Shown in pieces: positions 1-5,722 of a stretch of 18,213 bases of DNA. The notes under the pieces are model-generated. The model had not been told where the DNA came from. It searched no databases and was given only the letters and a program-made list of their open reading frames with translations. The stretch's first letter is position 1. Every line of letters begins with the position of its first letter. This DNA comes from RGIG8748 sp045578205 (GTDB taxonomy: Bacteria > Bacillota > Clostridia > UMGS1810), in NCBI GenBank assembly GCA_045578205.1, contig JAZNJU010000049.1:1-18213 (forward strand), read 5' to 3'. Both the position numbers and the translations under genes were made by a program.

Positions 1-50
1 CCGGGATTTCCGCTGCAGGCGCCGTCGGTGAAGATTTGGACAAGTTTCAT
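1..50 (-). CDS. rnhA: Ribonuclease HI, N-terminal fragment (cut by window edge)
   Basis: Reading the minus strand from an ATG at 50-48 gives MKLVQIFTDGACSGNP before the window ends. The TDGACSGNPG pattern is the signature first strand of type I RNase H and contains the first catalytic aspartate (Asp9, in TDG). The family cleaves the RNA strand of RNA-DNA hybrids in the cytoplasm, for example at R-loops and primers. The start codon overlaps the stop codon of the upstream DUF624 gene (ATGA), which implies translational coupling in one transcript. Only 16 codons are visible, so the remaining catalytic residues cannot be checked. The motif is very distinctive, so the family assignment is firm despite the short length. 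Confidence 0.88.
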   Translation of the reverse strand, partial: MKLVQIFTDGACSGNP

Positions 51-901
51 ATTTCTTCTTCCTCGGTGTCATCCTGAGAATTATCTTCGATAACAGATAT
101 CATGTATTTATCAATGGTGGGATATACACAAAATACCGTTATAAATCCAAAGAGCGAGTAAAGTATGAGTATAGCAAGTATTACCGCAAGAACCGGTATG
201 ATGTATGCAAGTACAAACACACCAAAGCCAAGAATAAGGCAGATTATACTTACAAGAATGTTGCGGGGTGCATTGGATATTGCAAAAAGTACGGCATTTC
301 TGTAAATGTTTTTAAGGGACAGGTCAAATGTTACTATCATTGTGTTAACATAGAACTGTGCCCAGGTAAATACCACCACAAGTGCCAACATCAGTATTGC
401 AAGAAAAGAATTTACATATCCGGAGCCGAACACCTGCTGTGAATAATAAATACTGTGAGCATTTAAAAGCAGATAGTACACAAGAAGAGTAACAACACCG
501 TTTGCAACGCCTTTTTTGTAGTTTGCTTTTGTGTGCTTTATAAAGTCGTGCCAGAGCCAGGCGTGTTCACGTCTCTGGATATTTCTCATTACATAGGTAA
601 AACCCAAAGTGGCAGGAAACGAGATAAAGAGAGACGCAACAATAAGGATGAGTCCGATTAAATCTATAGTTCCCGGTACCCTAAGTGTTATGATTGAGGG
701 ACTTAAAAAATCCACTTTGAAGCATATTGCAAGACCTGCCACGAGTGGGAGCATTGCAACAAAATATATCATGTTTATAAGACTTAACTTGGAAAGTTGT
801 CCCCAGAATATTTCAAAAAATTGCCATATACGGAGTTTCTCCGGAGCATCCTTGTCCACGCCGGGACCAGGTTTTGTAAAATACGAATTGAATAAACCCA
901 T
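47..901 (-). CDS. DUF624 (YesL-like) integral membrane protein
   Basis: A protein of 284 residues starting MGLFNSYFTKPGPGVDKDAPEK. It has several hydrophobic segments and a conserved-looking middle part (RNIQRREHAWLWHDFIKHTKANYKKG) typical of DUF624/YesL proteins. In Bacillus and relatives these often lie near carbohydrate-uptake genes, but no biochemical function is established. I chose the ATG at 901 over an in-frame ATG 12 codons upstream because AAGGA lies about 6 bases before it and the next residues match the usual family N-terminus. The C-terminus is acidic (EDNSQDDTEEEEI). The gene is transcribed divergently from the serine dehydratase and overlaps rnhA by 4 bases. Family call is fairly confident; role unknown. 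Confidence 0.8.
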   Translation of the reverse strand: MGLFNSYFTKPGPGVDKDAPEKLRIWQFFEIFWGQLSKLSLINMIYFVAMLPLVAGLAICFKVDFLSPSIITLRVPGTIDLIGLILIVASLFISFPATLGFTYVMRNIQRREHAWLWHDFIKHTKANYKKGVANGVVTLLVYYLLLNAHSIYYSQQVFGSGYVNSFLAILMLALVVVFTWAQFYVNTMIVTFDLSLKNIYRNAVLFAISNAPRNILVSIICLILGFGVFVLAYIIPVLAVILAILILYSLFGFITVFCVYPTIDKYMISVIEDNSQDDTEEEEI

Positions 902-954
902 AAACGTTCCTTTCTGCAGGATATGTACTGCAACCAAAATATTACTAACTATAT

Positions 955-982
955 ATTATAACACAAAAATTGTAAAAATCAA
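955..982 (-). promoter_or_regulatory. Sigma-A promoter for the DUF624-rnhA operon
   Basis: On the minus strand, TTGATT (982-977) is followed after 16 bases by a perfect TATAAT (960-955), with TG one base upstream of it (extended -10). Predicted transcription start is near 948, giving a leader of about 47 bases before the ATG at 901. Confidence 0.65.
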
Positions 983-1050
983 TTTAATTTAGCAAAAAAA
1001 ATCAAAGGTTTAGAATTTGTTAATATTTAAGCCAATAAACATTGAGTTTG

Positions 1051-1079
1051 TTGACTTTTCGGGCAGTAAATGTTATATT
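1051..1079 (+). promoter_or_regulatory. Extended -10 sigma-A promoter for the HTH-serine dehydratase gene
   Basis: TTGACT (1051-1056), 17-base spacer, TATATT (1074-1079), with TG at 1071-1072 making an extended -10. Predicted transcription start is near 1086, about 130 bases before the chosen start codon. The 313 bases between the two divergent coding regions (902-1214) hold this promoter, the divergent DUF624 promoter and the palindrome at 1102-1136; I see no other feature there. Confidence 0.75.
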
Positions 1080-1101
1080 GGTTTTATCCTAATAATCGTA
1101 A

Positions 1102-1136
1102 GGTAAAATCAACCACAGGTTGATATATGCTTTACC
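1102..1136. promoter_or_regulatory. Nested inverted repeat in the leader; candidate operator or hairpin
   Basis: The core is ATCAACC-ACA-GGTTGAT (1108-1124), two perfect 7-base arms around 3 bases. Outer arms GGTAAA (1102-1107) and TTTACC (1131-1136) enclose it, with 6 unpaired bases on the right side only. It lies roughly 16-50 bases downstream of the predicted transcription start. The core has the size and symmetry of an XRE-family operator, and the encoded enzyme itself carries an XRE-type HTH. It could equally act as an RNA hairpin. Function is inferred. Confidence 0.5.
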
Positions 1137-1214
1137 CAATATTTGTAAATGTCTTTATAGTTGAATGCTTTTTGCCTATAATATTAGCAGAATAGAATGA
1201 GCGAGGTAGACACT

Positions 1215-2648
1215 ATGGACATCTTTAATCCGTACACCATTAAAAAAATCAGACAAAGAAAGCATATGACCCAAAAGAAACTCGGGGATTTGCTCGGAAT
1301 CAGCGACCGCGCTGTTTCAAAGTGGGAGCAGGGACTTTCAAAACCATCGGGACAAAACCTCATAGCATTGTCAAAGATATTTAACGTTCCGGTAGAATGT
1401 TTTTTTGAAAATTCAAAAACACCAAAAGAAGAAGTGCCTCTAAAAGGAATGGAATCACTTAAAGAATTATACAAAATCGGCAGAGGTCCTTCAAGTTCAC
1501 ATACAATCGGACCCGAAAAGGCTTGTATGATTTTCAGGGAAAAGACCAAGAAAGCAGACAGATACAAGGCAATTCTGTACGGTTCCCTTGCGAAAACAGG
1601 AAAAGGACATTGCACAGATACGGTAATAAAGAAAACATTTTTGCCCTTTGATTGTGAAATCCGGTTTGACCCGGTTTCTACAGATATCGCACACCCAAAC
1701 ACAATGGATCTTATTGCATACAGAGAAAATGTACCGATTGAGAGAAACAGAGTTTTCAGCATAGGCGGTGGCAGCATTGTGTTTGAAAATGATGTCGTCC
1801 ATACTCCGGGGAGAATATACAAACTGGATAAATTTAGTGATATATCCCAATATTGCGAAGATAGAAACATAAGGTTGTGGCAGTATGCTCTTGAAACGGA
1901 AGATAAAGATTTTTTGGACTATATGCACTTCATATGGGATGCTATGAAAACTTCTGTTAAAAACGGATTAACCGATAGCGGATATCTTCCAGGCCCTCTT
2001 GGCGTTCAAAAAAAGGCAAAATCCCTCTTTAATAACCAACATGTTGATGAAACGGCTGTAACTAAGGAGAATAGAGTGGTTTGTGCATATGCTTTTGCAG
2101 TTGGAGAACAAAACGCATCAGGCGAAAAAATTGTAACCAGTCCGACATGCGGTGCGGCAGGTGTCGTACCGGCAGTTCTGTACTATCATCAGCAAAAAAA
2201 CAATTTCAGCGACGAAAGTATTGTCCGTTCTCTGATAACAGCAGGACTTGTGGGTAATTTAATAAAAACAAATGCTTCAATATCAGGAGCAGAGTGTGGT
2301 TGTCAGGCGGAAATCGGAAGCGCTTGTGCCATGGCTTCTGCCGCTCTTGGTGAACTTTTTGAGTTATCAATCGATAAAATCGAATATGCTGCAGAAATTG
2401 CCATTGAGCATCACCTTGGACTTACTTGCGACCCAATTTGCGGTTTGGTACAAATTCCCTGCATTGAAAGAAACGCGGTTGCGGCAATGAGGGCGATAAA
2501 TGCAGTTAATCTGGCAAGTTTTCTGTGGGACACACGAAAGATTTCTCTGGACAAAGTTATTCAAACCATGAAAGAAACCGGTATTGATATGCACAAAGCA
2601 TATAAGGAAACATCAGAAGCAGGTCTTGCAAAAATAGATATAAAATAA
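1215..2648 (+). CDS. L-serine dehydratase (Fe-S, single chain) with N-terminal XRE-type HTH domain
   Basis: This 477-residue protein has two parts. Residues 7-62 form an XRE/Cro-type HTH (IKKIRQRKHMTQKKLGDLLG, then ISDRAVSKWEQG and SLSKIFNVPV-like helices). Residues 80-477 are a complete beta-alpha L-serine ammonia-lyase: GPSSSHTIGP (91-100), GSLAKTGKGH (123-132), SPTCGAAG (309-316), SISGAECGCQAEIG (355-368) and CDPICGLVQIPCIERNA (405-421). Family knowledge makes Cys363, Cys405 and Cys416 the likely 4Fe-4S ligands. The enzyme converts L-serine to pyruvate and ammonia in the cytoplasm. The start is ATG 1215, preceded by GAGG at 8 bases; an in-frame ATG at 1197 lacks such a site. The reductase gene follows after 41 bases. 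The DNA-binding part suggests autoregulation, which is inferred. Asn is more usual where Cys312 stands, as far as I recall. Confidence 0.9.
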   Translation: MDIFNPYTIKKIRQRKHMTQKKLGDLLGISDRAVSKWEQGLSKPSGQNLIALSKIFNVPVECFFENSKTPKEEVPLKGMESLKELYKIGRGPSSSHTIGPEKACMIFREKTKKADRYKAILYGSLAKTGKGHCTDTVIKKTFLPFDCEIRFDPVSTDIAHPNTMDLIAYRENVPIERNRVFSIGGGSIVFENDVVHTPGRIYKLDKFSDISQYCEDRNIRLWQYALETEDKDFLDYMHFIWDAMKTSVKNGLTDSGYLPGPLGVQKKAKSLFNNQHVDETAVTKENRVVCAYAFAVGEQNASGEKIVTSPTCGAAGVVPAVLYYHQQKNNFSDESIVRSLITAGLVGNLIKTNASISGAECGCQAEIGSACAMASAALGELFELSIDKIEYAAEIAIEHHLGLTCDPICGLVQIPCIERNAVAAMRAINAVNLASFLWDTRKISLDKVIQTMKETGIDMHKAYKETSEAGLAKIDIK

Positions 2649-2689
2649 TGTTTTTACAGTATTAAACTATAAAACACAGGAGAATACAC

Positions 2690-3415
2690 ATGAAAAATAT
2701 ACTCATAACAGGTGCTTCGGGCGGTATCGGGAAAGCATGTTGCAAAGCATTTCTTGATAAGGGATGCAATGTGGCGGCACTTTACTTCAAAAATGAAGAG
2801 GGAGCAAAAGAACTTCGTAAATATGCCGTAAATTCAAAACTGGTAATAATAAAAGCGGACATAACATCTTCGGAAGATGTTAAAACCGCTTTCAAAACAG
2901 CCATAGAAGAATTTAGCACTATAGACACGGTGGTAAATTGCGCAGGGATATCATTTTCCGGGGTCATCCAGGATACCTGCGACGATGTGTTGGAGAGGCT
3001 AATAGATGTTAACATCAAAGGTACTTTCCGCGTATGCAGAGAAGCGGTAAGCCACATGGTTAAAAACCAAAGAGGAAGCATAATAAACATATCCTCCATG
3101 TGGGGAGAGGTTGGTGCTTCCTGCGAAACTGCATATTCCATGACAAAATCGGCGGTTATCGGCCTTACCAAGGCACTTGCCAAGGAAACAGGACCTTCGG
3201 GAATAAGGGTAAATTGCATTACACCGGGACTTATAGACACCCCCATGAATTCATCCTACTTAAAAGAAGATTTGGATGCTTTGGTGGAAGAAACTCCGCT
3301 TTGCCGCATCGGAAAAGGTGAGGATGTTGCATCTGCCGCAGTATTTCTTGCAAGCGAAAAGGCAGATTTCATAACCGGTCAGATACTTGGCGTCAGCGGG
3401 GGATATGTAATATAA
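2690..3415 (+). CDS. SDR-family NAD(P)-dependent oxidoreductase, probably EF-P 5-aminopentanone reductase type
   Basis: The protein of 241 residues is a classical short-chain dehydrogenase: cofactor-binding TGASGGIG (7-14), NCAG (83-86), catalytic Ser136, Tyr149 and Lys153 (YSMTK), and a PG motif followed by DTPMN. It ends with the usual SGGYVI C-terminus. The stretch SSMWGEVGASCETAYS resembles clostridial homologues annotated as elongation factor P 5-aminopentanone reductase (YmfI), which finishes a lysine modification on EF-P. A FabG-like 3-oxoacyl-ACP reductase is the main alternative, but no fatty-acid genes are nearby. AGGAG lies 7 bases before the ATG. It starts 41 bases after the serine dehydratase, with no terminator between, so co-transcription is likely. 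SDR membership is certain; substrate is not. Confidence 0.85.
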   Translation: MKNILITGASGGIGKACCKAFLDKGCNVAALYFKNEEGAKELRKYAVNSKLVIIKADITSSEDVKTAFKTAIEEFSTIDTVVNCAGISFSGVIQDTCDDVLERLIDVNIKGTFRVCREAVSHMVKNQRGSIINISSMWGEVGASCETAYSMTKSAVIGLTKALAKETGPSGIRVNCITPGLIDTPMNSSYLKEDLDALVEETPLCRIGKGEDVASAAVFLASEKADFITGQILGVSGGYVI

Positions 3416-3426
3416 ATTTTGATTTG

Positions 3427-3460
3427 TTATCACACGTTTATCACATATAAGGTTTATAAT
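3427..3460 (+). promoter_or_regulatory. Promoter with 11-bp-phased direct repeats ahead of the response regulator
   Basis: A perfect -10 TATAAT (3455-3460) has no recognisable -35 at the right distance. Instead, TTATCACA occurs twice, at 3427-3434 and 3438-3445, start to start 11 bases. Tandem direct repeats with one-turn spacing over the -35 region are the typical binding-site form of OmpR/PhoB-family regulators. The gene just downstream encodes such a regulator, so positive autoregulation is plausible (inference). Confidence 0.55.
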
Positions 3461-3481
3461 CCTTTAAAAGGAGTGTTCCCC

Positions 3482-4150
3482 ATGTACAAAATACTTGTTG
3501 CAGACGATGAAGAAAAAATAAGAGAAGTCATCCGTGAATATGCAGAATTTGAGGGTTTTTGTGTGGATGAAGCCGCGGACGGCATGCAGGCAATCGAAAT
3601 GTGTAAAAATACACGCTACGATGCTGTGATACTGGATGTTATGATGCCAAAACTCAATGGTTTTTCTGCTTGTAAGGAGATACGCAAAATAGGCAAAACG
3701 CCTGTTCTTATGCTTTCGGCAAGAGGTGAGGAGTACGACAAACTTTTCGGTTTCGAGATGGGCATAGACGACTATGTGGTAAAGCCTTTTTCTCCCAAAG
3801 AGGTAATGGCGAGAATAAATGTCATAATATCCCGCAACCGCAAAAGCGGAGAATGGGATTCTTCCGTGGAATTTGGCGGTCTTAAAATAAACATGGATGC
3901 CAGAGATGTTTTTGTGGACGATATCAAAGCAGAAATGACTCCCAAGGAATATGACCTGCTTTTCTACCTTGTCCGCAACAAAAACATAGGTATGACAAGA
4001 GACAAGATTCTCTCGGATGTGTGGGGCTACGATTTTTACGGTGATGACAGAACTGTAGACACCCACATAAAGATGCTTAGAAACAGTCTTGGTAAATACA
4101 GAGATTACATAGTAACCCTACGTGGATTGGGCTACAAATTTGAGGCGTGA
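3482..4150 (+). CDS. OmpR/PhoB-family response regulator
   Basis: A 222-residue two-domain regulator. The receiver domain (about 1-115) has the acidic pair Asp8/Asp9, phospho-acceptor Asp52 (ILDVMMPKLNG), Ser79 and Lys101 (KPF). The winged-helix domain (about 125-222) shows TPKEYDLLFYLVRN, a DNA-recognition region with RTVDTHIKMLRNSLG, and the final RGLGYKFEA hairpin typical of the family. All phosphorylation residues are intact. I placed the start at ATG 3482, behind AAAGGAG at about 7 bases; a longer upstream reading adds residues that match no receiver domain. The stop overlaps the region of the kinase start, so the two form a coupled pair. Likely targets are its own promoter and the exporter operon downstream. 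Confidence 0.93.
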   Translation: MYKILVADDEEKIREVIREYAEFEGFCVDEAADGMQAIEMCKNTRYDAVILDVMMPKLNGFSACKEIRKIGKTPVLMLSARGEEYDKLFGFEMGIDDYVVKPFSPKEVMARINVIISRNRKSGEWDSSVEFGGLKINMDARDVFVDDIKAEMTPKEYDLLFYLVRNKNIGMTRDKILSDVWGYDFYGDDRTVDTHIKMLRNSLGKYRDYIVTLRGLGYKFEA

Positions 4151-4155
4151 AAACT

Positions 4156-5634
4156 ATGAAAAAAAGTAGAAAAACCATTACTCTTAAAGCACATCTTTGG
4201 CTTTATTTTTGCACTTTTGCAGTTGCAATTATGGTTATTTTGTGGATGCTGCAGATACTTTTTCTCGGGGCTTTCTTCAACTCTATGAAACTCAACGAAA
4301 TGAAAAATGTAGGCAGGCTCATAGAGCAACAGTACGATTTGAACACAGAGGATTTCTACGACTTTTGGTTCGAGCACTCTTTTCAGTCCGGTATGTTTGC
4401 CACTTTGGTAACGGAAGATGGCGAAACTGTGAGAAATTTCAACGCTTTTCCGAAATCAGACGAGCGTTTTCACGCGGATAGGTCATTAAGATCCGAACAA
4501 TATCGGCCTCGGCATAATGGAGGATACATCGGCGAGCAAAATTTCACCGAATTTATACAAAAGGTTACAAATGCCGAAGGTTCTGTTGCCTATGTTGACG
4601 ATAGTGCTCAGCGCGGTGCATCTTTTGCGGTATATGGTTCTTACCTTGGTAAAATGGATGATAAAGATGTGTATCTTTTCCTCACAAGTCCCTTGGAGAG
4701 AACTGACGCAACCCGAAAGGTTCTTGAAACACAACTTTTGGCAGTGTCTTGCATTTCCATATTACTGGCACTTGTACTTGCATACTTTATTGCCAAGAGT
4801 CTTTCCAAACCAATAGAAAACACTACCAAAGGAGCAAGAATGCTTGCTTTGGGAAACTATAATGTTAACTTCCAAAAAGGCGGCTACAAGGAGATAGACG
4901 AACTTTCCGATGTGCTTAATCATGCGGCCGGCGAACTTAACAAAACTGAGGAGTTAAGACGAGATTTGATATCAAATGTAAGCCATGACTTGCGTACACC
5001 TCTCACAATCATAAAATCATATGCTGAACTTATGCGTGATATATCCGGTTCCAATGAGGAAAAAAGATTAAAACACATCAAGGTTATAATAGACGAAGCG
5101 AATAATCTCTCTCTTCTTGTAAACGATATGCTTGATTTGTCCAAGATACAGTCCGGCACTGTGGCAATGGACATAAAGCCTTTCAACTTAAGAAGTCTTT
5201 TGGAATCCACGGTGGAGAGGTTTGAATTTTTTCGGGAAAATCACGGAATTCAGTTCGAAGTAAAAATTCTTTGTGATACGACGCAAGTTTTGGGCGATGT
5301 CAACAGAATAGAACAAGTTGTATACAACCTTGTTGCAAACGCCGTCAACTACACCGGCGACGATAAAAAGGTGGATGTAATTGCACAAGATGCCGGCGAA
5401 TTTGTGAAGATTAGTGTGATTGACAGCGGATGCGGTATAGACGAGCAGGATTTGGAAATGGTGTGGGACAAATACTACACAACAAGGCAAAAGCATAGGA
5501 ATGAAACTGCAGGTAGCGGTATAGGTCTTTCCATTGTCAAAAATATACTCCTTACTCACAATGCAGACTTTGGTGCTCATAGTGTAAAGGGCGAGGGGAC
5601 AACATTTTGGTTCTTGTTAAAGAAAAATTCATAA
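4156..5634 (+). CDS. Sensor histidine kinase, partner of the preceding response regulator
   Basis: A 492-residue membrane kinase. TM1 lies at about residues 14-40 and TM2 at about 193-213, enclosing an extracytoplasmic sensor region of about 150 residues with no domain I recognise. After the HAMP linker (about 214-265) comes the HisKA box SNVSHDLRTPL with phospho-acceptor His277, and an HATPase domain with N-box NLVANAVNYT (391-400), G1 DSGCGID (423-429) and G2 GSGIGLS (453-459). The start is uncertain. ATG 4156 has GAGG 10 bases upstream, whereas GTG 4147 has that GAGG only 1 base away. Coupling to the regulator gene (5 bases apart) indicates a cognate pair. The signal is unknown; location before an ABC exporter suggests a cell-envelope or toxic-compound cue. 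Confidence 0.92.
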   Translation: MKKSRKTITLKAHLWLYFCTFAVAIMVILWMLQILFLGAFFNSMKLNEMKNVGRLIEQQYDLNTEDFYDFWFEHSFQSGMFATLVTEDGETVRNFNAFPKSDERFHADRSLRSEQYRPRHNGGYIGEQNFTEFIQKVTNAEGSVAYVDDSAQRGASFAVYGSYLGKMDDKDVYLFLTSPLERTDATRKVLETQLLAVSCISILLALVLAYFIAKSLSKPIENTTKGARMLALGNYNVNFQKGGYKEIDELSDVLNHAAGELNKTEELRRDLISNVSHDLRTPLTIIKSYAELMRDISGSNEEKRLKHIKVIIDEANNLSLLVNDMLDLSKIQSGTVAMDIKPFNLRSLLESTVERFEFFRENHGIQFEVKILCDTTQVLGDVNRIEQVVYNLVANAVNYTGDDKKVDVIAQDAGEFVKISVIDSGCGIDEQDLEMVWDKYYTTRQKHRNETAGSGIGLSIVKNILLTHNADFGAHSVKGEGTTFWFLLKKNS

Positions 5635-5635
5635 A

Positions 5636-5676
5636 TTTTCACACAATGAACATAATTTAGCCACACTACATACAAT
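5636..5676 (+). promoter_or_regulatory. Possible regulated promoter ahead of the adaptor gene
   Basis: TACAAT (5671-5676) is a fair -10 with no matching -35. Upstream, TTTTCACA (5636-5643) matches the TTATCACA repeat of the regulator promoter at 7 of 8 bases. Weaker copies follow in 11-base phase at 5647 (TGAACATA) and 5658 (TAGCCACA). This suggests the same response regulator acts here. The repeats are degenerate, so confidence is low. A start near 5683 would make the whole leader the hairpin at 5687-5718. Confidence 0.3.
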
Positions 5677-5686
5677 CAATTTTGTT

Positions 5687-5722
5687 AAACTCCTTTCATG
5701 ATAAACTGAAAGGAGTTTTTTT
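5687..5722 (+). terminator. Terminator-like hairpin containing the Shine-Dalgarno sequence of the adaptor gene
   Basis: Perfect 12-base arms AAACTCCTTTCA (5687-5698) and TGAAAGGAGTTT (5707-5718) enclose an 8-base loop and run into seven Ts (5716-5722). This is the form of an intrinsic terminator for the regulator-kinase transcript. The 3' arm contains AAAGGAG (5709-5715), 7 bases before the ATG at 5723, so it is also the adaptor's ribosome binding site. When folded, the hairpin would either stop read-through or hide that site. The stem is only one-third GC, so its strength is moderate. Confidence 0.65.

Noticed and set aside
609..992. A 127-codon plus-strand reading frame over the DUF624 gene and its promoter
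   Set aside because: It runs antisense through the DUF624 coding region and its own upstream region, and shows no domain.
1197..1214. Upstream ATG for the HTH-serine dehydratase
   Set aside because: It has no Shine-Dalgarno sequence, and its codons contain the GAGG that best serves the ATG at 1215.
1184..1870. A 228-codon minus-strand reading frame opposite the serine dehydratase
   Set aside because: Antisense to a well-supported enzyme; no family resemblance or start signal.
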